Source: Treponema sp. UBA4326 (GTDB lineage: Bacteria > Spirochaetota > Spirochaetia > Treponematales > Treponemataceae). From it: a stretch of DNA of 8,936 bases. Location: contig DGTW01000111.1 in NCBI GenBank assembly GCA_002393835.1, positions 1 through 8,936 on the forward strand, in the 5' to 3' direction. The stretch's first letter is position 1, and every line of letters begins with the position of its first letter. The notes under the pieces were generated by a model. The model was given only the letters and a program-made list of their open reading frames with translations. It searched no databases and was not told the DNA's origin. The translations under genes were made by a program, and so were the position numbers. Positions 1-6,005 of the stretch are shown here, piece by piece.

Positions 1-490
1 GCCAAACTTCTGTACCTGGTCCTTTTGGAGCGCACATTACGACTGTGATATCCGGGCGAATCTGCATTCCCTCTTCAATCATGTTGAAGCCGTGGCTGTA
101 CCAGAGGGCAGAGCCTTTCTTCATTCTCTTCATGACTTCTGAAATTACATTTGTGTGCTGTTTATCAGGAGTGAGGTTTCCGATGAGGTCGGCGGTTGGA
201 ATCAATTCGTCGTAAGTTCCGACTTTGAAGCCGTTTTCTGTGGCGTTCTTCCAAGACTGGCGTTTCTGAGCGATTGCCTCTTCGCGGAGAGCGTAAGATA
301 CATCCAAACCTGAGTCGCGGAGACAGAGGCCCTGGTTCAAGCCCTGTGCACCACAACCAACGATTACGATTTTTTTGCCTTTGAGAGCGTTAACTCCGTC
401 AGCGAATTCTTCTTTTGCCATTGAGCGGCAGTGACCGAGCTGCAAGCGAGCCTCGCGCCACGGAATAGAATTAAAATAGTTGTTACCCAT
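1..490 (-). CDS. ilvC: Ketol-acid reductoisomerase, class II (partial, N-terminal 163 residues)
   Basis: This enzyme converts 2-acetolactate or 2-aceto-2-hydroxybutyrate to the dihydroxy acid using NADPH and Mg2+, the second common step of valine, leucine and isoleucine synthesis in the cytoplasm. The frame reads leftward from ATG at 490-488 and runs off the window, so the C-terminal knotted domain is not visible. The Rossmann motif GCGAQG lies at residues 45-50. R69, R77 and S79 match E. coli R68, R76 and S78, which bind the NADPH 2'-phosphate. YSHGF (131-135) contains the His equivalent to E. coli H132, and APKGPGT (154-160) contains the conserved Lys. The sequence follows the E. coli protein closely with a one-residue offset, which indicates the long class II form rather than the short class I form. 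A ribosome-binding site AGAGGA lies at 503-498, 7 nt before the start. The gene diverges from everything else in the window. Confidence 0.97.
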   Translation of the reverse strand, partial: MGNNYFNSIPWREARLQLGHCRSMAKEEFADGVNALKGKKIVIVGCGAQGLNQGLCLRDSGLDVSYALREEAIAQKRQSWKNATENGFKVGTYDELIPTADLIGNLTPDKQHTNVISEVMKRMKKGSALWYSHGFNMIEEGMQIRPDITVVMCAPKGPGTEVW

Positions 491-525
491 TTTTTGATTC
501 CTCTATAAAAAATTAATTTTAAGCT

Positions 526-554
526 ATTATAATGCCCGCTTGTGATTGCGTAAA
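526..554 (-). promoter_or_regulatory. Sigma70-type promoter for ilvC
   Basis: On the minus strand a perfect -10 box TATAAT occupies 531-526 and TTTACG (four of six matches to TTGACA) occupies 554-549, with 17 nt between them. The expected transcript starts near 519 and gives a leader of about 30 nt carrying AGAGGA. No leucine/valine/isoleucine attenuator peptide or T-box fits in so short a leader. The -35 box overlaps the left end of the inverted-repeat element at 552-718. Confidence 0.6.
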
Positions 555-718
555 GTGCAATGTTTGAAATCTAGTGTTGATAAATTTGCAATAAAATGTG
601 ATGTGATGCAAGGATGGGGCTTGGGGCAAAGCCCCAGGAGATGGGGGTGTCGGCGCAACGGCGGAAGCGAAGCTTCCATAGTGCGACGCAGGGGGAAGGC
701 TTTCCCCCTTTGCACTTT
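552..718. repeat. Multi-hairpin intergenic element bounded by a 9-bp inverted repeat
   Basis: AAAGTGCAA at 552-560 is the exact reverse complement of TTGCACTTT at 710-718, so the 167-bp segment has matched ends. The right half is much more GC-rich than its surroundings and holds three hairpins in a row. The first is GGGGC-AAA-GCCCC at 623-635, extendable to 620-638. The second is GGAAGC-GAA-GCTTCC at 663-677. The third is GGGGGAA-GGCT-TTCCCCC at 691-708. No target-site duplication is evident and no transposase is encoded, so it resembles a REP/MITE-like non-autonomous repeat. I recall similar GC-rich hairpin blocks between genes of commensal treponemes, but this cannot be checked here. Open frames across it on either strand read as low-complexity Arg/Pro-rich peptides and are not credible genes. 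Confidence 0.55.
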
Positions 719-737
719 TTGGCTTTTCTTCTATAAT
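710..737 (+). promoter_or_regulatory. Promoter for the small membrane protein gene, apparently leaderless
   Basis: A perfect TATAAT lies at 732-737, with TTGCAC at 710-715 and a 16-nt spacer. The -35 hexamer is part of the right terminal inverted repeat of the 552-718 element. The start codon at 744 is only 6 nt after the -10 box, so transcription would begin at or next to the A of ATG. No Shine-Dalgarno sequence is present between the -10 box and the start. Confidence 0.55.
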
Positions 738-743
738 AAAGTC

Positions 744-968
744 ATGTTCACGATAATTTTTGGAATTGCTTGTATTGTTTTTACGATTTTTGCCTGCCTT
801 CCTGCCGGTTTGAACTGGGGCGAAAATATAATGTTCGTCTTGAAGGGCATTGCTCCGATTCTTGCGGCTTTGGTCGGACTTTTGGCTATTTTGATTGGAA
901 TTGCTGATGTCCGGGACAGAAACGAGGCCAAGCGGGAAGAAAGGGAAGCCATGAAGAATGAGGAGTGA
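744..968 (+). CDS. Small two-helix membrane protein of unknown function (74 residues)
   Basis: I do not recognise a named family. The protein is mostly two hydrophobic helices, roughly residues 2-21 and 31-54, joined by a short loop containing CLPAGLNWGEN. A strongly charged Arg/Glu/Lys tail follows (55-74). By the positive-inside rule the tail is probably cytoplasmic. I chose ATG 744 because the open frame upstream to 546 passes through the hairpin element and reads as Arg/Gly-rich low-complexity sequence. From 744 onward the protein is coherent and directly follows a consensus -10 box. The last residues, KNEE plus the stop, are written by 7-bp repeat units, so the natural C-terminus may have been replaced or trimmed when the repeat arose. 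It may be a structural or stress-related envelope peptide, but no function can be assigned. Confidence 0.65.
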   Translation: MFTIIFGIACIVFTIFACLPAGLNWGENIMFVLKGIAPILAALVGLLAILIGIADVRDRNEAKREEREAMKNEE

Positions 969-1021
969 GCAATTAGCAGTGAGCAGTTAAAAAATTGCAC
1001 ATTGCTAACTGCTAATTGCTA
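960..1021. repeat. Inverted arrays of a 7-bp repeat forming a long hairpin
   Basis: Four consecutive heptamers on the left, gaggagt, gagcaat, tagcagt and gagcagt (960-987), are followed by a 6-nt A-rich spacer. Four heptamers of the complementary sense then follow: attgcac, attgcta, actgcta and attgcta (994-1021). Segment 967-987 pairs with 1001-1021: 18 Watson-Crick pairs, one G-U pair and two mismatches around a 13-nt loop. The stop codon TGA (966-968) of the preceding gene lies inside the first units. No strong T-run follows, so the hairpin may protect the transcript 3' end or terminate weakly. Similar heptameric short tandem repeats are known from cyanobacteria and other bacteria. Confidence 0.7.
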
Positions 1022-1062
1022 ACAAATTTTCTAAAAGAAAGTCAAATTTTATTTAGAATTTA

Positions 1063-1091
1063 TTGATTTAAAAGTACAAAAATTCTATACT
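1063..1091 (+). promoter_or_regulatory. Sigma70-type promoter for rplM-rpsI
   Basis: TTGATT at 1063-1068 and TATACT at 1086-1091 are separated by exactly 17 nt, within an A/T-rich upstream stretch (1021-1062) suitable as an UP element. The expected start is near 1098, leaving about 100 nt of leader before rplM. This is the best promoter match in the window, as expected for a ribosomal protein operon. Confidence 0.75.
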
Positions 1092-1097
1092 ATCAAT

Positions 1098-1198
1098 CCC
1101 CGTATATTCATTGCTTGCGACTGCTCATCGCTGGCAAGTGTCGAACTGAAGATGCAAATCAGGGACGCACAAAAGAATCTATATTGAAGGTTAAAAGA
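1098..1198 (+). promoter_or_regulatory. 5' leader of rplM, possibly structured
   Basis: The leader is about 100 nt, long for a simple ribosome-binding region. Two competing helices are visible. CTTGC (1114-1118) can pair with GCAAG (1134-1138), and GCGA (1117-1120) can pair with TCGC (1128-1131). Ribosomal protein operons are often autoregulated through such leaders, and L13 leaders are known in Firmicutes. I could not match this one to a known leader class, so a regulatory role is only an inference. A modest GAAGG ribosome-binding sequence lies at 1186-1190. Confidence 0.3.
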
Positions 1199-1627
1199 AT
1201 GAAAACCATTTTCGTTAAAGACTATGAACAGAAACGCGACTGGTACATCATCGATGCGGAAGGAAAGCCGCTCGGTCGCGTAGCAGCAAAAGTTGCTTCT
1301 ATCCTTCGCGGAAAGAACAAGCCAACTTACACACCAAACCAGGAAATGGGTGACTATGTTATCGTTGTAAACGCTGACAAAGTTGCTGTTTCTGGCAACA
1401 AACGCACAGACATGCTCTACCGACACTACACAGGTTTCGTTGGTGGCTTGCGCAGCTACTCATTCGAGAAATTGCTTGCTAAACACCCAACAGAGCCATT
1501 GTCACGCACAATCGCTGGTATGCTCCCTAACGGAAAACTTGGTCGCCGTCTCATGGGAAATGTTAAAATCTACGCTGGTTCAGAGCATCCACATGCTTCA
1601 CAGAACCCAAAAGTAATCGAGCTTTAA
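1199..1627 (+). CDS. rplM: 50S ribosomal protein L13
   Basis: L13 is an early-assembling protein of the large ribosomal subunit that contacts 23S rRNA. The product is 142 residues, the same length as E. coli L13, and begins MKT with KRDWYIIDAEGKPLGR at 12-27. The family block GDYVIVVNADKVAVSGNKRTD spans residues 51-71. The signature GMLPNGKLGRRLMGNVKIYAG (107-127) and the following SEHPHA are intact. Start ATG 1199 was chosen over the in-frame TTG at 1115 because it gives the family length and N-terminus, and the extra 28 codons would lie in the leader. It is cotranscribed with rpsI 12 nt downstream, the usual pairing in bacteria. Confidence 0.98.
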   Translation: MKTIFVKDYEQKRDWYIIDAEGKPLGRVAAKVASILRGKNKPTYTPNQEMGDYVIVVNADKVAVSGNKRTDMLYRHYTGFVGGLRSYSFEKLLAKHPTEPLSRTIAGMLPNGKLGRRLMGNVKIYAGSEHPHASQNPKVIEL

Positions 1628-1639
1628 TAGGAGTCTATC

Positions 1640-2035
1640 ATGGCAGTAAAAAATATTGCAATCGGAACAGGAAGACGAAAAACATCTGTTGCCCGCGTAT
1701 TTGTTCGTGAAGGCTCAGGAAAAATCGTCGTAAACGGAAAGGATGTTGCTGAATACTTCCCGGTTGAGGCAGAGGTTCGCACAGTTCATCAGCCACTTCT
1801 CGTTACAAACTACGAGAACAAATTCGACATCTTGATTAACGTTCAGGGTGGCGGTCTTAAAGGTCAGGCTGCAGCTTGCTTGCACGGTATTTCTCGTGCT
1901 TTGCTTCAGGTAGATCCAGATGCTCGTGCATCTCTCAAAGCAAACGGCTTCCTCACACGAGACAGCCGAATGGTAGAACGAAAGAAGTACGGTCAGCGTG
2001 GTGCTCGCCGACACTTCCAGTTCTCAAAACGCTAA
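1640..2035 (+). CDS. rpsI: 30S ribosomal protein S9
   Basis: S9 sits in the head of the small ribosomal subunit, and its C-terminal tail reaches the P-site tRNA anticodon loop. The 131-residue product is of normal bacterial length. It opens with [12 protein letters not shown] (9-20), carries the S9 signature [19 protein letters not shown] (70-88), and ends in the basic tail with [18 protein letters not shown] and terminal SKR. A strong ribosome-binding site AGGAG (1629-1633) lies 6 nt before the ATG and directly follows the rplM stop codon. It is the last gene of the rplM-rpsI operon and is followed by an intrinsic terminator. Confidence 0.98.
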   Translation: MAVKNIAIGTGRRKTSVARVFVREGSGKIVVNGKDVAEYFPVEAEVRTVHQPLLVTNYENKFDILINVQGGGLKGQAAACLHGISRALLQVDPDARASLKANGFLTRDSRMVERKKYGQRGARRHFQFSKR

Positions 2036-2056
2036 GTTTTATCTTACGCATGTTAC

Positions 2057-2084
2057 ACGCCTGCCTAAAAAGCGGGCGTTTTTT
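2057..2084 (+). terminator. Rho-independent terminator after rpsI
   Basis: CGCCTGC (2058-2064) pairs with GCGGGCG (2072-2078) around a 7-nt A-rich loop, giving seven pairs including one U-G. The A2057-T2079 pair extends it, and six T residues follow (2079-2084). It lies 22 nt after the rpsI stop and ends 11 nt before the recX start codon. Confidence 0.88.
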
Positions 2085-2095
2085 GTTGGTAGATT

Positions 2096-2566
2096 ATGGA
2101 AGAACTTAATCCTAATGTTAAGCTGGCTATTGAGGCGGCGGCCCGTTCTCTTGGAAGAAGCGAGCAGTGCAGGTTTTCTCTGGAGCAAAAACTTCTAAAA
2201 AAAGAATTTGATGAGGAAACGATAAAGACAGCCCTGGATTACCTTGAGTCGAAAAAGTATCTTGATGACGCTCGATACGCTTCTTCGTGGATTAGAAGTC
2301 ATTGTGCTTTTAAGCCCAGGGGCAGCATTCGCCTGGTGAAGGAACTATGCGCAAGGGGCGTTTCAAGGCAAATTGCCAGCCAGGCCGTTAAGGATTATTT
2401 CGAGACGGCTGATGAAGAAGAGCTTTGCCGTCTTGCCTTAAATAAGCTGATTTGTAAAAATAAAAATGACAAAAATTTGATAAAATCGCTTGCAGATAAC
2501 GGTTTTTCCTATAAAATTATACAAAAAGTCCTAAAAGAAAAGAAGGTTTCGGAGAATGCCTCATAA
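2096..2566 (+). CDS. recX: RecX family regulatory protein
   Basis: RecX binds RecA filaments and limits their extension and their recombinase and coprotease activities. The 156-residue product is of typical length and all-helical, made of the three-helix repeats characteristic of the family. Residues 9-50 form the first repeat, with the usual pattern of small residues, an R-S-x-x-x pair and L-x-x-K-L before D-x-x-x-I-x-x-A-L. The diagnostic block YLDDARYASSWIRS spans 55-68. GVSRQIASQAV (88-98) and NGFSYKIIQKVL (135-146) follow as the corresponding helices. The only ribosome-binding sequence is weak (GGTAG at 2088-2092), and the start sits just behind the rpsI terminator with no clear promoter between them. 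Expression may depend on read-through from the ribosomal operon. RecA is not in the window. The 3' end overlaps the next gene by 11 bp. Confidence 0.92.
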   Translation: MEELNPNVKLAIEAAARSLGRSEQCRFSLEQKLLKKEFDEETIKTALDYLESKKYLDDARYASSWIRSHCAFKPRGSIRLVKELCARGVSRQIASQAVKDYFETADEEELCRLALNKLICKNKNDKNLIKSLADNGFSYKIIQKVLKEKKVSENAS

Positions 2567-3158
2567 CGATGACAAGCCAGTCATGTACTCAGCTCTTGAA
2601 GTTGCCAAACTTTGTGGGGTGGTTAATCAAACTGCAATAAATTGGATTAGAAATAATCATATAAAGGCATTTAATACTCCTGGTGGCCAATTCCGGGTTT
2701 ATCCCGAGGATTTGGTGGAATTCATGCGGGCAAGGAACATTCAGATTCCCGCAGAGCTTCGCCTGGCTTGCAAGGGGGGCTGCGTGGACAGCAGCCTGCT
2801 CATCGTTGATGACGACCGGGGATTGAACACGGTGGTGGCAAAGTACATGGAGCGAAATGTTCCCGGTCTTTCAGTTTACCAGGCTTTTGACGGATTTGAG
2901 GCCGGTTCAATCATGGTGGAAAAAATGCCAAGGATACTGATGCTGGATCTCAATCTTCCGGGAATAGACGGCTATGACTTGTGCCGCCGCATAAACGAGG
3001 GCGACCGTTTCGGAAAGCCGCAGATTATAGTCATAACGGCACTTGAAAATGATGAGCTGGAAAAAAGCATCCGGGATTTTGGTGTTTGCCTCTATATGAA
3101 AAAACCTTTGAATTTAGTTCAGCTTGCCGAAAATATAAAAAAGCTAGTAGAAAAATGA
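2556..3158 (+). CDS. Response regulator with N-terminal MerR/excisionase-type DNA-binding domain
   Basis: This is a cytoplasmic phosphorelay output protein, probably a transcription regulator. Residues 11-60 form a winged helix-turn-helix of the BldC/AlpA/excisionase type: YSALEVAKLCGV, then NQTAINWIRNN, then the wing NTPGGQFRVYPEDLVEFM. Residues 80-198 form a CheY-like receiver domain with acidic residues D85/D86, phosphoacceptor D131 in MLDLNLPG, switch T161 and the K183-P184 pair. All key residues are present, so it should accept phosphate. The order (DNA binding first, receiver last) is the reverse of OmpR- or NarL-type regulators. No histidine kinase is nearby. ATG 2556 overlaps the recX 3' end by 11 bp and has GAAGG 9 nt upstream. 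ATG 2583 is a possible later start but lacks a ribosome-binding site. The stop overlaps the next start as ATGA. Confidence 0.92.
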   Translation: MPHNDDKPVMYSALEVAKLCGVVNQTAINWIRNNHIKAFNTPGGQFRVYPEDLVEFMRARNIQIPAELRLACKGGCVDSSLLIVDDDRGLNTVVAKYMERNVPGLSVYQAFDGFEAGSIMVEKMPRILMLDLNLPGIDGYDLCRRINEGDRFGKPQIIVITALENDELEKSIRDFGVCLYMKKPLNLVQLAENIKKLVEK

Positions 3159-4225
3159 AAAAATCCCTGATTTCTTTTTTTGCCTTATCGACCATTCTTT
3201 TTTCACTTTCAGGCCAGACGAAAAATACTTCGGCCAAGTCCGTGATTGAGACGGCTGCAAAAAAATCATCGCTGACAGAATCAATAAAATATTTGGAGAC
3301 CAGTCTTTCCTCTGTTCCAGAAAATGCGGAAAAGAGGGCTGTCTATGCCTTTCTTGCTTCTGTACTTGAACAGCAGGGCCTTTATGAAAAGGCTCAGAAA
3401 ACTTTCGTTCAGGCGGCATCGATTCAGGGAAGCGCGGCTTCAGTAGTGCCGGGAGTGCCCAACAAGAATTCTGAGGAGCTGGTTATTGATGCCGTCCGTT
3501 GTGCCCTGTGTGCAGGAGATTATTCTGCGGCGGAAAGCTATCTTAATTCGGCGGTAAGGAATTCAAAAGATGAGAAAATAATCGCCTATGTAAAGCTATA
3601 CGAGCAGTGGAGCGCCCTCTGCAAGGCGAAAAGCATTTCGGACACAAAGGAAAGCATCGCCATGCTGAAAACATATTCCGGCCTTGATTCCATGAAGCTG
3701 GTGAGGCCTTCGCTTTTGCTCACCTTGTGGCATCTTACCGGCGAGTCGCAGTTTTCTGAAAGCCTGAAAAAAACTTATCCAAAAAGCATGGAGGCTTCCA
3801 TCGTAAAGGGCGAGATTCAGACTTTGCCGACCCCCTTCTGGTATTTTGTGCCGAGAAACGGCGTTGATTTGCCGGAAATTGCGGGTCTGGGAGAAGGTTC
3901 CGTTTCCAAGGCAGAGAAAACATCCGCCCAGGAAAAGTCGGCTTCAGTTTCTGCAGCAAAGACTTCATCATCAGAAAAATCTTCATCATCAGCAAAAGGC
4001 GAGAAAATCGTCAGGCAGCAGCTGGGGCTTTTCCGGGATGAGGCCAATGCCAGGGCTCTTTGTGACCGTGTTGCCGGAAAGGGCTTTAAGGCTGAGATTA
4101 CAAGCGAAGTTCGTCCCAGCGGTACTAAATATTATCTTGTGGTTGTGAACGAAAATTCAAAAGGAACGATAGGCGAGGAATTGCGTACTGCTGGCTTTGA
4201 CTGTTATCCTTTATTTGATGATTGA
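3155..4225 (+). CDS. Exported TPR-like protein with C-terminal SPOR domain
   Basis: This protein is probably periplasmic or peptidoglycan-associated. Residues 1-20 are a Sec signal peptide (two Lys, then a hydrophobic run ending SLSG before Gln21). No lipobox Cys follows, so it is not an evident lipoprotein. Residues 22-215 are helical with TPR-like pairs, for example SIKYLETSLSSVPEN (43-57), YAFLASVLEQQGLYEKAQKT (64-83) and ALCAGDYSAAESYLNSAV (117-134). Residues 248-283 are a Ser/Ala/Lys/Glu-rich flexible linker. Residues 285-355 match the SPOR fold: RQQLGLFRDEANARAL, then a strand pair ending TKYYLVVV and a closing helix and strand. SPOR domains bind peptidoglycan stripped of stem peptides at division sites. 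Start ATG 3155 overlaps the regulator stop by 4 bp (translational coupling). The frame is open upstream to 3086, but that part lies in the regulator gene. Confidence 0.85.
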   Translation: MKKSLISFFALSTILFSLSGQTKNTSAKSVIETAAKKSSLTESIKYLETSLSSVPENAEKRAVYAFLASVLEQQGLYEKAQKTFVQAASIQGSAASVVPGVPNKNSEELVIDAVRCALCAGDYSAAESYLNSAVRNSKDEKIIAYVKLYEQWSALCKAKSISDTKESIAMLKTYSGLDSMKLVRPSLLLTLWHLTGESQFSESLKKTYPKSMEASIVKGEIQTLPTPFWYFVPRNGVDLPEIAGLGEGSVSKAEKTSAQEKSASVSAAKTSSSEKSSSSAKGEKIVRQQLGLFRDEANARALCDRVAGKGFKAEITSEVRPSGTKYYLVVVNENSKGTIGEELRTAGFDCYPLFDD

Positions 4226-4326
4226 CCTTAGGAAAATACAGCCGATTTCTCTGTCGCTCCAGTTTCTGCTTCCCTAAAGTTTTGCCTGATTCTTGCCGAT
4301 ACAATCCTATAGGAATCTCTTTAAAA

Positions 4327-5949
4327 ATGCGGAAGTTTTTTTGTGCATTTTTTTTAATTATTTCATTTTCTCTTTTTGCGCAAGAAAACGACGAGACGCA
4401 GCTTCCCCAGGAAGGAGCCATCCCCGGCTATGATATTGACGGAAACCTGATTACGGAAACGAAGGTAGAGCCGAATCCTGAGCAGGAAGCCAACAAGGAT
4501 TTGAGTCAGGAATATCTTGCCAAGTCTGCCGCCCCTGTAAATGCGGTGGCCTGGACCCGTGACGGAAAATATTTTGCAACCAGCTGGAACAATTCCATTG
4601 TCCTTTGGAACGCCGGTTACAACACGATTGCGGCCATTTATTCAAATGCAGTGGCAGAAAACACAAATCCTTTTGCCAATGTGACTTCATTGCAGTTTAC
4701 CAGCGATGGCCGCTACCTGATGAGCGTCCGTGATGACAATACGGTTCTTATTCACGGAACTGAGGGCGTGACTGGCTCAACTTTAATCACTGGAACCGGG
4801 ACTGCCATTTCTGATGCGGTTTATGCGGGGGATTACAGGATTCTCCTTCCTCTGGACGGAAAGAATCTTTATGAAAGCTTCCGGCTGGCAGACAGCAGTC
4901 AGCATATTATTGAAGAAAAACTTGATTTTACTGACGGAATATGGGCACTGAGCGCAAGCCCTGACGGCAGCCGTCTTTTGGTCTCCAGCGAGTCAGGGGC
5001 CGTTCATTTAATTGATACTGACAGCTGGAATGAGCTTGCAAAATACGACAGGTACACGCTGACAAGAATCAAGCCGAGACTGGCACCTGACGGAATTCAT
5101 TTTGTAGCAGCTCAAAGTCCATCAAGCCTTTTGATTAGCTCCACTCTTGATGAATCTGACTTTTTTACTCTGGAAGACAGGGCTGGATTTTCTTTTGCGG
5201 CGGAATTCTCAAATGATTCGACAAAAATCGTCGCCGGAATGAACTCTGGCTGCGTAAAGATTTATGACATTGCCAGCGGACTTGAGGAGAACAGCTTTAA
5301 GCTCATGTACGGTGACAGCGCGAAGAGCCTTGTATTCAGCCCTGATGACAAGTATGTGGTCATCGGAACGGAGATGGGATACATTTACCATTGGGTTTTG
5401 AGCGGAGAGCCTTTTGTGCCTGAAGACCAGAGAAAGGAAAGCGGTTTACAGAACAGCCTTCTTTTGAGCCTGGGCTTTGGAAAAATCGGCTCCAACTACT
5501 ATCTGGGGAACGGCTGTTTTGAGGCCGGGTACAGAAACTACCTCAAGCCGCCTTTTTACTGGGGCTTGGGCGGCTCAATCGGCATGGCGATTCCCAGCAG
5601 TGAATTCCCATATTCTTATTATGAGGGCGGAGAGTCCCTAAGTTCCCCGACTTTGTACACAATAGCAACAGGGGCAACGGCCGGCCTTGTCTACTACAAC
5701 AAAAAATACGACTTCATGGTCTTTAGCGAGGCAGGGCTTGGAATTAATTTCCGAATGCTTTTCAACAACAGCTTTAAATATTCCCATACAAGCAAACTGG
5801 TCTTCGGCGGCTACGGCGAAATGCTGATTGGAGCACAGTGGAAATGGGTTCGGGCATGGGGCGGAATTCAGTATGACACAAACTTGCGATGGCTGGGAAA
5901 AGTTCATCTGGGCGTTGCGATTCCAACCCGAACTTTCAGCAGAAAGTAG
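4327..5949 (+). CDS. Exported WD40-repeat protein with probable C-terminal beta-barrel (540 residues)
   Basis: The start ATG 4327 gives a clean signal peptide, residues 1-18 (RKFF plus a hydrophobic core ending LFA, with cleavage before QEN). The in-frame TTG at 4222 would bury it behind 35 residues. AGGA at 4311-4314 is a distant ribosome-binding site. Residues 65-360 contain WD40-like blades. Examples are VNAVAWTRDGKYFATSWNNS (71-90), VTSLQFTSDGRYLMSV, ALSASPDGSRLLVSSESGAV and SLVFSPDDKYVVIGTEMGYI (334-353), each followed by a short I/V-x-L/I-x-x strand end. Residues 376-540 change character to alternating Gly/aromatic strands such as YWGLGGSIGMAI, TGATAGLVYY and FGGYGEMLIGAQW. They look like a small outer-membrane barrel of about eight strands. 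The 101-nt gap from the SPOR gene holds no clear terminator. It contains a TACAAT (4300-4305) without a well-placed -35, so cotranscription is likely but not certain. Confidence 0.82.
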   Translation: MRKFFCAFFLIISFSLFAQENDETQLPQEGAIPGYDIDGNLITETKVEPNPEQEANKDLSQEYLAKSAAPVNAVAWTRDGKYFATSWNNSIVLWNAGYNTIAAIYSNAVAENTNPFANVTSLQFTSDGRYLMSVRDDNTVLIHGTEGVTGSTLITGTGTAISDAVYAGDYRILLPLDGKNLYESFRLADSSQHIIEEKLDFTDGIWALSASPDGSRLLVSSESGAVHLIDTDSWNELAKYDRYTLTRIKPRLAPDGIHFVAAQSPSSLLISSTLDESDFFTLEDRAGFSFAAEFSNDSTKIVAGMNSGCVKIYDIASGLEENSFKLMYGDSAKSLVFSPDDKYVVIGTEMGYIYHWVLSGEPFVPEDQRKESGLQNSLLLSLGFGKIGSNYYLGNGCFEAGYRNYLKPPFYWGLGGSIGMAIPSSEFPYSYYEGGESLSSPTLYTIATGATAGLVYYNKKYDFMVFSEAGLGINFRMLFNNSFKYSHTSKLVFGGYGEMLIGAQWKWVRAWGGIQYDTNLRWLGKVHLGVAIPTRTFSRK

Positions 5950-5965
5950 CCGATGTTAAAATTGA

Positions 5966-5993
5966 TTTAAAAATTCTTCCTGTGAGTTATAAT
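5966..5993 (+). promoter_or_regulatory. Promoter candidate for the large surface protein gene
   Basis: A perfect TATAAT lies at 5988-5993. The best -35 is TTTAAA at 5966-5971 with a 16-nt spacer. TTGATT at 5962-5967 is a better hexamer, but its 20-nt spacing is too long. Transcription would begin around 6000, exactly at the GGAGGA ribosome-binding sequence (6000-6005). The messenger would then have almost no leader ahead of it. The 56-nt gap after the WD40 gene holds no terminator that I can see. Confidence 0.45.
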
Positions 5994-6005
5994 TGAATCG
6001 GAGGA

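Noticed and set aside
165..356. Minus-strand open frame of 63 codons
   Set aside because: It lies wholly inside ilvC in another frame on the same strand. The ilvC frame has clear catalytic and cofactor motifs.
527..715. Minus-strand open frame across the hairpin element
   Set aside because: Its sequence is simply the reading of the GC-rich hairpins (Arg/Pro/Leu-rich). It has no ribosome-binding site and covers the ilvC promoter.
546..743. N-terminal extension of the small membrane protein
   Set aside because: The extension is read through the repeat element and gives Arg/Gly-rich low complexity. A consensus -10 box sits just before ATG 744.
731..1000. Minus-strand open frame opposite the small membrane protein
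   Set aside because: It is the antisense mirror of two hydrophobic helices, with ends in the heptamer array and no ribosome-binding site.
1115..1198. Extended rplM start at TTG 1115
   Set aside because: It adds 28 residues absent from the L13 family, and 1199 gives exactly 142 residues.
1085..1426. Minus-strand open frame overlapping the rplM promoter and coding region
   Set aside because: It conflicts with L13, which is unambiguous, and has no recognisable domain.
3155..3220. Lipoprotein signal for the SPOR protein
   Set aside because: There is no Cys at the end of the hydrophobic segment, and SLSG-Q suits ordinary signal peptidase cleavage.
4222..4250. Promoter candidate starting with TTGACC after the SPOR gene
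   Set aside because: No acceptable -10 hexamer lies 16-18 nt downstream.
4222..4326. Upstream TTG start for the WD40-barrel protein
   Set aside because: It would place 35 polar and basic residues ahead of an excellent signal peptide at 4327.
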